A program made the translations under genes and the position numbers. 64,000 bases of DNA. Source: Marinilactibacillus sp042660675 (GTDB lineage Bacteria; Bacillota; Bacilli; Lactobacillales; Carnobacteriaceae_A). The notes beneath the pieces were generated by a model. The model saw only the letters and a program-made list of their open reading frames with translations, was not told the DNA's origin and did no database searches. Location of the stretch: contig NZ_JBHSUL010000027.1 in assembly GCF_042660675.1 (NCBI RefSeq), forward strand, positions 186,001 to 250,000. The letters run 5' to 3'. Below are positions 31,004 through 39,020 of the stretch, in pieces; position 1 is the first letter of the stretch; each line of letters starts with the position of its first letter.

Positions 31004-32143
31004 ATGCAAAATATGAAAGTCATTTTTTGGCTTATCTGCTTTTTCCCTATCGGTTTGTACTTTATGTTTAAAGAAACAGACTGGTCACGTATCAAGAAAA
31101 TCATTATTGCTATTATTGGTACATTTGCTTTAGGCTATATGCTATCAACTGGAACTATATTTGATTACCAATTATTTTCCGGTTTATTATTATGTCTATC
31201 TGCTATTACTTATTTTATCTACGCAATTATAAGAAGGAAAAAGAAACGTTCTTCTTTATTGGTTTTATTATTCGGTATACTTCTTCTAGGTGTATCTACT
31301 ACGTATATTTCAGTAGAAACAGCCGAAGCCGAACGCATTGCTGAAGAACAAAAAGTTGAAGAACAACGAATTGAAGAAGAACGTGTTGCTGAAGAGCAGC
31401 GATTGGAACAGGAACGTCTTGAAAAAGAAAAACAAGATGATATTGATGAAAAAACAAGATTAGCTGAGATTGCTATTAAAAGAGTAGAACAATCACCTAC
31501 TCGCAAGAATGCTGAGTTAGCCAATAAAGCTATCGCAGCCATACCTGATGGTAATCAAGCTTTAGTAGATCAGCTACTGGCACTAGAACCAGAAATTGAA
31601 GCATATGAGTTAGCTCTTGAAGACGCTATTAGCAAACTAGAAGTCGCTGAAGAATCAAACTCTAGAGAAGATTATGAAGCTGCGGTATCTATTTCATCTA
31701 CTTTATCTCCAAGTGACTCAGGGTTAACTGCTCGTTTATCAAAACTAGATACTTCCATTGCTGAAGTTGAAGCGCAACAAGCGGAGGAAGAGCGCCAAGC
31801 TCAAGAAGCCGAAGAAAACCGTATCGCACAAGAAAAAGCGGACCAAGAAGCTGCACAGAAAAAAGCTGATGAAGAAAAAGCGGCCGCTGCTACAAGTAGC
31901 GAAAGCTATAGTTCTTCTGAAAGTAACGGCGATTCCAATAATAATAGTACTCAAAGTACAACTCCAAATGCTGGCGGACAGACTTATGTTCAACAAAATG
32001 GTGAAGGTGCGATAAAAGGATCTGTGAATGGTATTTATCATATTCCTGGAAGTACTTATTATGGTAGAACTAAAAATGTAGTACAATGGTTCAAAACAGC
32101 TGCGGAAGCAGAAGCAGCCGGCTATAGAGCACCTGAAAGGTAA
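31004..32143 (+). CDS. Membrane protein with long E/A-rich coiled coil and C-terminal IYHIPxSxYY domain
   Basis: The 379-residue product starts at ATG 31004 after AAGGAG. Three hydrophobic helices (about residues 5-20, 30-48, 55-72) and a further one (about 82-98) are followed by a highly charged coiled coil (about 105-300, EEQRIEEERVAEEQRLEQ type). A serine/asparagine linker leads to a C-terminal domain GAIKGSVNGIYHIPGSTYYG...AGYRAPER. The last domain is shared with the ChW protein transcribed divergently. It resembles Ada-like/nuclease-associated C-terminal domains without cysteines. The function is unknown; an envelope-spanning role is inferred. Confidence 0.8.
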   Translation: MQNMKVIFWLICFFPIGLYFMFKETDWSRIKKIIIAIIGTFALGYMLSTGTIFDYQLFSGLLLCLSAITYFIYAIIRRKKKRSSLLVLLFGILLLGVSTTYISVETAEAERIAEEQKVEEQRIEEERVAEEQRLEQERLEKEKQDDIDEKTRLAEIAIKRVEQSPTRKNAELANKAIAAIPDGNQALVDQLLALEPEIEAYELALEDAISKLEVAEESNSREDYEAAVSISSTLSPSDSGLTARLSKLDTSIAEVEAQQAEEERQAQEAEENRIAQEKADQEAAQKKADEEKAAAATSSESYSSSESNGDSNNNSTQSTTPNAGGQTYVQQNGEGAIKGSVNGIYHIPGSTYYGRTKNVVQWFKTAAEAEAAGYRAPER

Positions 32144-32154
32144 TAGGCTATCGA

Positions 32155-32209
32155 CAAAAAAGAAGGAATCATCGAAGTTACGAATAACTTCAATGATTCC
32201 TTCTTTTTT
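32155..32209. terminator. Strong terminator after the coiled-coil gene
   Basis: AAGAAGGAATCAT-GAAGTT pairs with AACTTC-ATGATTCCTTCTT, more than 18 bp with one mismatch, followed by T6. Confidence 0.9.
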
Positions 32210-32284
32210 GAATTTTTAAGCTATCCAGCGCTACTTTCTTTACTTTTCCTACGGTCGAAATTATTGACTAAATTTTTCATAAAG

Positions 32285-32310
32285 AAAGAGAGCGCCAGGC
32301 GCTCTCTTTT
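32285..32310 (-). terminator. Terminator of the 348-residue membrane protein gene
   Basis: AAAGAGAGCGCC and GGCGCTCTCTTT form an almost loop-free perfect stem, with T-rich sequence on both sides. Confidence 0.8.
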
Positions 32311-32323
32311 CTATTTATATTGG

Positions 32324-33370
32324 TTATACTCTACTTTCAGATTTAGACATTTTCACTGTGTTAGATCCTAACAATCCAGCTACTGAAGTCAAAATCATGC
32401 TTAGTAGTAATGCTATAAATGCCCAGATTGAATATTTAGATCCAGCATCTGTTGCTTCTTCTGCTTGAACCCGTGCATCTTGAATCGTTTGATCTACTTG
32501 TGTTTGTAGGTTTTCTACTTCACCACGTAGGTTTTCGATTGTTGTTTGTGCTTGTGTAGTGGTGTTCTCGTAAGCTTCAACGATGTTTTGAGTTGCTTCA
32601 TCTGCTTCTTCTTGCGATAAGTCAGTATTTGATTCAACTGCATTTGCGATTGCATCTTCATCCGCTGCATCACCAATTGTTGTCGCTCTTTCTTCTAAGC
32701 TATCTAGTAAATCAGAAATAATTGAATCAGCGTTATCTGGATTAGTAACAATTTCTTGTCCAGCTGCCGCTACTTCATCTGTTGCTTCAGAAACTTGACC
32801 TTGTAAATAGTCAGGTTGTAATTCAGGAATGTCTGTATCTTGTAATACAGAATCTACTTGTGTTTGTAATTCATCCGAATCTACATTTTCAACACCTTGT
32901 GCTGCGCTTTCGAAGCCTGTGCTTACTGCGCTACCTGTTAAATCGATCGTTGTTTCAGCAGCTGATCCTACTGCATTTGTTACAGTTCCTAGAACAGATC
33001 CCGCTAGTGAAAATATACCTGAGGCAAGATATGAAAGCATAATAACTAAAACGATTAAACTTGATGCCCAAGTTAAGAATCCGTGAACTAATCCAACGCG
33101 TCTTGATGTAGCTCCAGCGATGAATCCTCCACCGAAGAAAGCTAATACAAAGGCAATGACTGTCCATATCGCAACACCTGTACCTACACCATCAAGTGGG
33201 TTACTTGAAGTTGGTTCAGCGACGCCAAGTCCAATTGCAGAAGTGATAAAGCTAAGCATTAACATCAATGCTAATATTGTCACAACACCAGCAATTACCG
33301 CGCCCCAAGATAAATTAAATCCTGCTTCTGTTTCTCCTGCTCCCAGGTAATGTCTGACTCTTTTTTTCAT
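32324..33370 (-). CDS. Multi-pass membrane protein with acidic extracytoplasmic coiled coil
   Basis: ATG 33370 follows AAAGGAG; a longer in-frame start has none. The 348-residue protein has two or three helices near the N-terminus (SWGAVIAGVVTILALMLMLSF; AIWTVIAFVLAFFGGGFIAG; HGFLTWASSLIVLVIMLSYL). A long acidic, glutamine-rich helical segment (about 150-310) and a C-terminal helix (IWAFIALLLSMILTSVAGLL) follow. The SWGAV-AGV and GGGFIAG pattern recurs in an uncharacterised widespread membrane family, possibly linked to envelope stress. The function is unknown. Confidence 0.75.
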   Translation of the reverse strand: MKKRVRHYLGAGETEAGFNLSWGAVIAGVVTILALMLMLSFITSAIGLGVAEPTSSNPLDGVGTGVAIWTVIAFVLAFFGGGFIAGATSRRVGLVHGFLTWASSLIVLVIMLSYLASGIFSLAGSVLGTVTNAVGSAAETTIDLTGSAVSTGFESAAQGVENVDSDELQTQVDSVLQDTDIPELQPDYLQGQVSEATDEVAAAGQEIVTNPDNADSIISDLLDSLEERATTIGDAADEDAIANAVESNTDLSQEEADEATQNIVEAYENTTTQAQTTIENLRGEVENLQTQVDQTIQDARVQAEEATDAGSKYSIWAFIALLLSMILTSVAGLLGSNTVKMSKSESRV

Positions 33371-33577
33371 GGTTATTTCTCCTTTACAAAATGTAATTAT
33401 ATCGTAGTTGTAATATAACACCATGTATGTTGTGCAATCAATTCATATGACTTAAGAACCATCCTTTTATTAAGTGAAAATGCTTGATATAACAAGTTTT
33501 CTTTGTAAACGGTATTTTAATTTCAAAACATTCTAATATTACGAATCAATAACAAGCATATTTTGATCATCGAATGC

Positions 33578-33976
33578 CTAGGTATCGGCATAAGCGACTT
33601 CCCAGTAATAACCGTCTAAATCTCTAAAATAGCCACTATATCCTCCCCAAGAAACAAAGACTGGTTCCTTAACAATCTCAGCACCCAAAGAGCATGCACG
33701 TTCCATGATTTCGTCAACTTCTTCTTTTTTCTTTGCATTCATGGCCAATGTTATTCCATTGAATCCCTCTCTGTTGATCTTCATAGGTTCATCTCCAGCT
33801 ATATCTGTAGCCAATTGTTCCAATGGAAATAATTCTAACTTTGTACCCTGATTATTAAAAAAGATGATTGGAGCATCTGGCGAGTCGTCATAACACTGAA
33901 ACCCTAGTCCTTTATAAAATGTTCTTGCTTTTTCTATATTCAAAACACCTAATGCAATAAGATTAATCCGATTCAT
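33578..33976 (-). CDS. VOC-superfamily (glyoxalase/bleomycin-resistance-like) protein
   Basis: The 132-residue protein starts at ATG 33976 behind AAGGAG. Two beta-alpha-beta-beta-beta modules are visible: RINLIALGVLNIEKARTFYKGLGF and, later, the motif SWGGYSGYFRDLDGYYWEVAY with the usual C-terminal glutamate metal ligand. Such proteins are metal-dependent lyases, isomerases or drug-binding proteins; the substrate is unknown. The gene is one base of context apart from a PH-like gene on the same strand and may be co-transcribed with it. Confidence 0.85.
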   Translation of the reverse strand: MNRINLIALGVLNIEKARTFYKGLGFQCYDDSPDAPIIFFNNQGTKLELFPLEQLATDIAGDEPMKINREGFNGITLAMNAKKKEEVDEIMERACSLGAEIVKEPVFVSWGGYSGYFRDLDGYYWEVAYADT

Positions 33977-34013
33977 TGTAGGTCTCCTTAGCGCTACCAT
34001 CAGTAGCCAGTAT

Positions 34014-34397
34014 TTACTTGGATTGTTTGAAATGTGTTTTCAAATAAGTTAATAAAGCAGACTGCTCCTTGCTGATTCCCATAATCGTTGGTTTGATAAC
34101 GAATTTGATTGTTCTATCTGTCGTTTTGACTGTAACGGATTTGACAACTGGTCCTATTATTTTGACTGTCTGTATAGTAGAAACCGGTATACTCCCAACT
34201 GATTTTTCATTGAATTTTCTATCTAGTTCAACAATCGTCAGCGCTTCTTTATCTAATACGACAACAAAATGTCTCGGTAATAGAAAAGGAAGAGCTTTCA
34301 CTTCTTCTCCGTATCCAGTGATTGCTTGATTATTCCCGTACTTATTTTTGTACATAGTTAAAATATCTTTATTGATTTTAAGTCGGATTATGAACAC
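34014..34397 (-). CDS. Hypothetical protein with PH-like (YokE-type) domain
   Basis: The product of up to 127 residues has alternating strands (HFVVVLDKEALTIVELD, SIPVSTIQTVKII, KSVTVKTTDRTIKFVIK) and a C-terminal helix, the plan of bacterial PH-like domains. The start is uncertain: GTG 34397 sits almost on the AAAGGA, while an internal ATG at residue 15 has no ribosome binding site. It lies upstream of the VOC gene. The function is unknown. Confidence 0.65.
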   Translation of the reverse strand: MFIIRLKINKDILTMYKNKYGNNQAITGYGEEVKALPFLLPRHFVVVLDKEALTIVELDRKFNEKSVGSIPVSTIQTVKIIGPVVKSVTVKTTDRTIKFVIKPTIMGISKEQSALLTYLKTHFKQSK

Positions 34398-34495
34398 ATC
34401 CTTTCTTTATAGTTAAAGTATATAAAACAACTTTGAAATAGCTACAATAAGCACTTATACTCTATACTTATTTTTAAATAGCTTTTATTAAAATC

Positions 34496-34533
34496 AAAAG
34501 AGTGGAAACAGATTATTCTGCTCCCACTCTTTT
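34496..34533. terminator. Terminator overlapping the end of the 67-residue HTH-like gene
   Basis: AAAAGAGTGG and CCACTCTTTT form a 10-bp stem around an imperfect inner GAGCAGAATAATCTGTTT hairpin. The minus-strand side is T-rich. Confidence 0.65.
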
Positions 34534-34716
34534 GGCAAAGGCAACTAGCTTGTAAAGAATTTCTTCGTTAATTTCTGATATATTTGATGGTGTCTGTTTT
34601 AGTTCTATTAAGGTGTTCTGATCTATTTCCGTTTTTGAAGCAATTTCCTTTAATGATCTATCACTATGTTCCAATAACCATCTGATTAAAATTTCATCCG
34701 ATTTCTTCACATCCAT
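34513..34716 (-). CDS. Small XRE-like helix-turn-helix protein
   Basis: The 67-residue product (ATG 34716; AAGGGG is close upstream) reads LIRWLLEHSDRSLKEIASKTEIDQNTLIELKQ, an isolated helix-turn-helix. A KLVAFAKRVG helix follows. It may be a small regulator; no partner gene adjoins. Spacing of the ribosome binding site is short, so a TTG four codons upstream is an alternative start. Confidence 0.6.
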   Translation of the reverse strand: MDVKKSDEILIRWLLEHSDRSLKEIASKTEIDQNTLIELKQTPSNISEINEEILYKLVAFAKRVGAE

Positions 34717-34998
34717 AAACCCCTTCAAAAGTTTCTATCGAAAACTATATCTCATTTTACATTCAAATACAACACTTCTAGATGCCTCAGTAAAATTTAT
34801 TTTAAATTCGTACTTTCCAAGTATTGCTTTTCATAGGGTACAGTGAGTATAATATCAATGAAAAATAGTTTAAATATGGTCAATATATTGCTGATATTAC
34901 TTATATGTAGTACAAGCACGTTCTCTATAAATAAGTACAACATTGTATTTCTCTAAATTCATATGAGTCATCATCAAATTCAAAGAGGTGTTTGTGCT

Positions 34999-35073
34999 AT
35001 GGCGATGGTGTTGTTTATTCTTTTTGCTAGCGGAATCAGCTATTACCTTGTAGACAGATATAAAAAATCTTGA
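34999..35073 (+). CDS. Tiny membrane peptide (24 aa)
   Basis: GAGGTG lies eight bases before ATG 34999. The frame encodes a hydrophobic helix (VLFILFASGISYYLV) with a DRYKKS tail and ends at TGA 35073. A hairpin terminator follows five bases later (35079-35107). Ribosome binding site, helix with positive-inside tail and terminator together make a small expressed gene plausible. Confidence 0.5.
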   Translation: MAMVLFILFASGISYYLVDRYKKS

Positions 35074-35078
35074 TAAAA

Positions 35079-35107
35079 GCTGGAGAACATTTTCTCTAGT
35101 TTTTTCT
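35079..35107 (+). terminator. Terminator of the tiny gene
   Basis: CTGGAGAA-CATT-TTCTCTAG followed by six T on the plus strand. Confidence 0.65.
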
Positions 35108-35122
35108 TATGATCTTTTTACC

Positions 35123-35151
35123 TTGACTTTGCGAACAAATGTTCTTATTAT
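35123..35151 (+). promoter_or_regulatory. LexA-boxed promoter of the YolD-like gene
   Basis: TTGACT (35123-35128) and TATTAT (35146-35151) are 17 bases apart. The spacer contains CGAACAAATGTTCT (35132-35145), which matches 13 of 14 positions of the Firmicutes LexA/DinR box CGAACRNRYGTTYC. LexA bound here would block RNA polymerase, and DNA damage would release it. Confidence 0.8.
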
Positions 35152-35191
35152 TAAATAAAGGAACATACTTTCGTATAAAGGAATGGTAAAT

Positions 35192-35602
35192 ATGACAGAA
35201 GAAGTCGTATTATTAAACCCAGACGAGCTAGGTTACATAGATCGTGGGAAAATGAAATGGTTGGGTATGATGTTATCAGATCATACAGAAGCATTAAAAC
35301 AAATGAAGGCAGAAGATCAGCAAGTCGATATTCCTCCTAAAGAAGAGATGACCATAGAGGATATTTCCACTATTCTTTATGAGGCTTATGTTACGAAATC
35401 TCCTGTTTCCATTCAAGCAAACGTACTCAAAGACGGGCAATATTATCCGGATGTTGAATGTCTAGTAATGGGATATTTAGGAGAAAAAATCATCTTACAA
35501 TTAAAAGATGGCAGGATTAAACGAGTGAATATAGAACTGATTCGACATATTAAACTCTATAATGTTCTTAAGTGGCATAACAAGCGAACAGAATCTGAAT
35601 AA
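35192..35602 (+). CDS. YolD-like protein, SOS-regulated
   Basis: The protein (136 residues from ATG 35192; AAAGGA precedes it at nine bases) has the YolD pattern. It opens with RGKMKWLGMMLSDHTEALKQM, then an EDISTILYEAY helix and a SPVSIQANVLKDGQYYP... GRIKRVNIELIRHIKLY C-terminus. YolD-like genes usually accompany Y-family translesion polymerases (UvrX/DinB). Here no polymerase adjoins, but the LexA box in the promoter independently ties the gene to the damage response. The molecular role is unknown. Confidence 0.8.
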   Translation: MTEEVVLLNPDELGYIDRGKMKWLGMMLSDHTEALKQMKAEDQQVDIPPKEEMTIEDISTILYEAYVTKSPVSIQANVLKDGQYYPDVECLVMGYLGEKIILQLKDGRIKRVNIELIRHIKLYNVLKWHNKRTESE

Positions 35603-35683
35603 TAGCGTTGATTTAATGTCTAATAAAACCCACTTTACGTAATAGATACTTGCAGGTTTTGATGTGCGTTGTGAATTTGTTAG

Positions 35684-35692
35684 TGCTATAAT
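35684..35692 (+). promoter_or_regulatory. Extended -10 promoter element
   Basis: TGCTATAAT is a perfect extended -10 (TGnTATAAT) lying 25 bases before the gene at 35717; no good -35 is seen. Confidence 0.5.
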
Positions 35693-35716
35693 AAAAACGA
35701 AAAGGAGGTAAGTTAA

Positions 35717-36241
35717 ATGAACTTTGACCAAATGAGAATCTTAGATAGTTTGTTAAAGGAATTCAACACCATGATTGATGAAGATCCTGAATTAAAAAAT
35801 AGCGATATTAAAAAGTATAAGCTGCTATTTGAAATGGACCACGAGCTTTATTCAGCTGATTTTATCATTTATGATCGAGAAAGCGATTCATTTAAGTTGA
35901 GATATATGACACCAACTAGTCTTCGTTTCGTCTCTGCATTGAGACCGGACAATGACTTTACCGAAGAATTTTTCAAGAGTTACCGACTCAGTAAAGAAGA
36001 TTTCAGAAACTTACTTAAAACACCCGACATGCTCTTGCTGGCTTTAATTGATGTCGTCAAGAAACTTCATCCTTCTCTATTCCGAAAAGATAGACTACAA
36101 AATGGTGAGAACATCGTGTATAACTTGCAAGGTTTCCATAATGATTTCGCACTAGATTTCTTGTTATGCACGAGTAAAGAGTTTTTCCCTGTCTCTCTTG
36201 TAGAAGAAGACGAAGAACCAATCATACCTAAAAATGATTAA
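35717..36241 (+). CDS. Conserved-looking cytoplasmic protein of unknown function
   Basis: The 174-residue protein has a strong AAAAGGAGG site and an extended -10 promoter. It is acidic and predicted alpha/beta, with MRILDSLLKEFNTMIDED, a central YKLLFEMDHELYSADFIIYD strand pair and a C-terminal NDFALDFLLCTSKEFFPVSLV. There is no signal or membrane segment. It is monocistronic with a strong terminator. I do not recognise the family. Confidence 0.75.
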   Translation: MNFDQMRILDSLLKEFNTMIDEDPELKNSDIKKYKLLFEMDHELYSADFIIYDRESDSFKLRYMTPTSLRFVSALRPDNDFTEEFFKSYRLSKEDFRNLLKTPDMLLLALIDVVKKLHPSLFRKDRLQNGENIVYNLQGFHNDFALDFLLCTSKEFFPVSLVEEDEEPIIPKND

Positions 36242-36302
36242 AAATAGGCACAGTCTCTTCTCCTGATTGCATTCAATCAGTGAAGTAGACTGTGCCTATT
36301 TT
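36241..36302. terminator. Strong bidirectional terminator
   Basis: AAAATAGGCACAGTCT and AGACTGTGCCTATTTT form a 16-bp perfect stem. It serves both the convergent plus-strand gene and the HAD gene. Confidence 0.9.
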
Positions 36303-36303
36303 A

Positions 36304-37080
36304 TTAGATTAAATTAAAATGCTTCAAACCGTCAATAATCCCACCATCTGTATTCTTTTTAGCAACATAATCAGCCAAAGTTTTCACTTCTAGTGTTCCA
36401 TTGCCCATCGCTACACTATAATCAGCTGCTTCAAGCATTTCGATGTCGTTAGGACCATCTCCAAACGCATATGTCGGTACACCTTCTAGACCTAGTTTTT
36501 CAACTAGTTTCTGAATACCGATTGCTTTTGAGTTTTCTTTGAGAATCGTATCAATTGAATAAGGTGAATTACGATAAAATGAAAGTTCTGGAAAATTCTT
36601 GTGAAAAACATCATCCACTACTAAATCTTGTGTGAATAATAAAACCATCAAGATATCTTTTTCTTCATAATAGGATTCATCAATTTCTGGAGTATCTGTA
36701 TGGATAAACTGATAAGCTGCAACGGCATTATCGTCTCTTCTAGTCAGTTTAAATCCTTCTTTGCTATAATAAGCAACCGTAATGTCCTGATTCTCAACTT
36801 CAGTTTGAATACGGTCCAATAAATCTTGATCAAATATACTTTCGTAAATATCTTGTCCTTCATACTGAATATAGTGACCATTGAGAGAAATAAACGAATC
36901 GATCACTGTTTCTTTCAGTACATGTTCTACCTGAAGGTGGCTACGACCGGTGGCGATAAAAGGTACCCCGCCGTTTCTCTTCAATTCAGACAACGCTTCA
37001 ATCACATCTGTATCCAGTTGTGATTGTTCATTCAGTAACGTTCCATCTAAATCAAAAAATACTAGTGATGTTGGTTTCAA
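36304..37080 (-). CDS. HAD-superfamily Cof-type sugar phosphatase
   Basis: The 258-residue protein has the four HAD motifs: DLDGTLL (residues 10-16, nucleophile Asp), ATGRS near residue 43, a lysine in the SKAIGIQKL region, and FGDGPNDIEML near residue 205. The cap is of the C2B (Cof/YidA) type. These enzymes dephosphorylate sugar phosphates, FMN or related metabolites. It ends just before a strong bidirectional terminator; its start lies 30 bases from the phosphomutase-like gene and may share its promoter. Confidence 0.9.
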   Translation of the reverse strand: MKPTSLVFFDLDGTLLNEQSQLDTDVIEALSELKRNGGVPFIATGRSHLQVEHVLKETVIDSFISLNGHYIQYEGQDIYESIFDQDLLDRIQTEVENQDITVAYYSKEGFKLTRRDDNAVAAYQFIHTDTPEIDESYYEEKDILMVLLFTQDLVVDDVFHKNFPELSFYRNSPYSIDTILKENSKAIGIQKLVEKLGLEGVPTYAFGDGPNDIEMLEAADYSVAMGNGTLEVKTLADYVAKKNTDGGIIDGLKHFNLI

Positions 37081-37109
37081 TCATTACGCCTCAATTCTTT
37101 CAGTTTAGG

Positions 37110-37790
37110 TTATGCTTCGTCTTTGAAATGGGACACGTCGTTGTAACGATCTAAGTGGTATTTTCCGCCATGGTAACTTGCTACAGAAACACTCGCATTT
37201 AAAAGAGCCGTCGTATCATCCAAATCAGGAATTAAGTTTTGTAGAATATAGCGAATCGTTCCACCATGAGCGACAAGTAAAATTCTCTCTCCTGTATCAC
37301 GATGTTTATCAATCAGTTTAAGCAATCCTTTTTCAACTCTACTCCAAAACATCATAAAGTCTTCCGCGTCATGGTAAGGATCAGCTTCTCTAAATGCATT
37401 CATACGCTCAGGAATATCTGTATTCAAGAACATATCACGTGAAGTTTCGTACCCCATATGCTTAGCAACATTTCCCCATGCTTCCGATCCATACATCCCT
37501 TCATAAGAACCAAAGAATACTTCTCTGAATTCTGGCATCTGAACCATATCCATGTTTGCAGCTTGGCCGTTTTCTTCAAGAATAATTCCAGCAGTATCTT
37601 GTGTACGGGTTAAATCACTTGTGTAGACTGCATCAAACTTGACATCTTTTAGCCCACGTCCACAACGATGTACATCAACAATGCCATCATCAGTTAGTGG
37701 CGCGTTGCTCCATCCTTGCATGCGTCCATAATGATTCAAATACGTTTCTCCATGACGAACAAAATAAATTTCAACACCCTTAGTAGTCAT
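37110..37790 (-). CDS. Histidine phosphatase family protein (phosphoglycerate-mutase-like)
   Basis: The protein (about 226 residues from ATG 37790; a TTG seven codons earlier is also possible) carries the RHGET catalytic motif near residue 11. The second histidine is in LLVAHGGTIRYIL near residue 173 and the acid in EFREVFFGSYEG. It is probably a broad-range phosphatase, not glycolytic mutase, because gpmI is present in the glycolytic operon. It is likely co-transcribed with the HAD gene downstream. Confidence 0.88.
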   Translation of the reverse strand: MTTKGVEIYFVRHGETYLNHYGRMQGWSNAPLTDDGIVDVHRCGRGLKDVKFDAVYTSDLTRTQDTAGIILEENGQAANMDMVQMPEFREVFFGSYEGMYGSEAWGNVAKHMGYETSRDMFLNTDIPERMNAFREADPYHDAEDFMMFWSRVEKGLLKLIDKHRDTGERILLVAHGGTIRYILQNLIPDLDDTTALLNASVSVASYHGGKYHLDRYNDVSHFKDEA

Positions 37791-37923
37791 CTTAATTGTT
37801 GCTCCTTCCAAAATGATATCTTCTACTTTATTGTAACAGACTTACTTTGCTGATGCGAAGAGAATGAAAGCAAACTTATCCTGATTAATCTTTGCAAAAC
37901 TCCTTTATAGGTGAAATAATTGT

Positions 37924-37952
37924 TGTATCCCATTTTAAAGTAAGGTATATTT
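37924..37952 (+). promoter_or_regulatory. Promoter of the ABC exporter operon
   Basis: TTGTAT and TATATT are separated by exactly 17 bases, about 60 bases upstream of the ABC ATPase start. Confidence 0.6.
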
Positions 37953-38021
37953 CAATTAAATAAATGAGACTTAAGATGAACTGACCTAATAGGCTCGTAT
38001 AAACATAAAGAGGTGTGTTTT

Positions 38022-38927
38022 GTGGTCAAAACAGAAGATTATGCAATTGAAGTAAATGGCTTGGTCAAGAAATTTGGAGACTTTACAGCCGTTGATGCTA
38101 TCGATCTTAAAATCACTAAAGGATCTGTCTACGGATTTCTTGGCCCCAACGGTGCAGGAAAAACAACTACTTTGAGAATGCTGGCTACTTTATTAACAAT
38201 TGACGGTGGATCAGCTAGCGTTTTTGGCTACGATGTTGCTTCACAACCAAAGAAAATCCGTCCACGAATTGCCTTAACTGGTCAGTATGCTTCTGTTGAT
38301 GAGGATTTGAGTGGAATAGAAAACCTCACGATGATTTCAAGACTAGTGGGCTATTCAAAAAAAGAAGCAAAAATACGCGCTGCTGAATTGTTAGATGCTT
38401 TTGGACTTTCTGAAGCTGCTAACAAACAAGCGAAAGATTACTCCGGTGGTATGCGCAGGCGTCTAGATATAGCAGCAAGCATCGTTATTACTCCAGATCT
38501 CTTATTTCTCGATGAACCGACAACGGGATTAGATCCACGGAGCCGAAACCAGGTCTGGGCTGTGATTCGTGCATTGACAGACGCGGGTACGACTGTACTT
38601 TTAACGACTCAATATCTGGAAGAAGCTGATCAGTTAGCTGATCGAATAGCCGTTATTAATAAAGGTAAAATCATTGCCGAAGGAACGGCCCATGATCTGA
38701 AAGCCTCCCTAGGAAACAACATGCTTCATGTGACATTGAAGTCTCAAAAAGATAGATCCAGAGCTGAAGAAATCCTAGAAGACAGCGCGGGAGAAATTCT
38801 ACATGAGTCTTCTAAGATCGATCAGCTGCATATCAAGATTTCAACCCCTTCTGATGCTACAAAAGCGCTAGCTGCACTCGCTGAACAACAAATTGATGTG
38901 GCTTACCTTCTCTTTAGGTCAACCTAG
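38022..38927 (+). CDS. DrrA-type ABC transporter ATPase, C-terminus altered by a frameshift
   Basis: The ATPase of a drug/daunorubicin-type exporter has Walker A LGPNGAGKTTT (near residue 42), signature YSGGMRRRLDIA, Walker B LLFLDEPTTGLDPRSR and the H-loop replaced by Q (TTQYLEEADQLADR), as in DrrA. GTG 38022 follows AGAGGTG. The frame stops at 38927 after LLFRST. The +1 frame continues ATFSLGQPSLDEVFLALTEE and on to TAA 39006. That is the conserved DrrA C-terminus, so one extra base near 38903 has truncated the last 30 or so residues. See findings. Confidence 0.88.
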   Translation: MVKTEDYAIEVNGLVKKFGDFTAVDAIDLKITKGSVYGFLGPNGAGKTTTLRMLATLLTIDGGSASVFGYDVASQPKKIRPRIALTGQYASVDEDLSGIENLTMISRLVGYSKKEAKIRAAELLDAFGLSEAANKQAKDYSGGMRRRLDIAASIVITPDLLFLDEPTTGLDPRSRNQVWAVIRALTDAGTTVLLTTQYLEEADQLADRIAVINKGKIIAEGTAHDLKASLGNNMLHVTLKSQKDRSRAEEILEDSAGEILHESSKIDQLHIKISTPSDATKALAALAEQQIDVAYLLFRST

Positions 38928-39020
38928 CTTAGACGAAGTCTTTTTAGCGTTAACAGAAGAGTCGGAAACAGTATCTATTACAGAGCAATCATCTATCGTG
39001 AAATAAAAGGAGGATTTTAA

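Larger units (their letters stand above)
34717..35191. other. Intergenic region holding a tiny gene and a LexA-boxed promoter
   Basis: Apart from the 24-codon gene, its terminator and the SOS-type promoter listed separately, the first 280 bases show only AT-rich sequence with no clear element. Confidence 0.5.

Noticed and set aside
32758..33167. Open frames on both strands opposite the 348-residue membrane protein
   Set aside because: They are long only because of the repetitive Q/E/T-rich codons of the real gene; no starts or known motifs.
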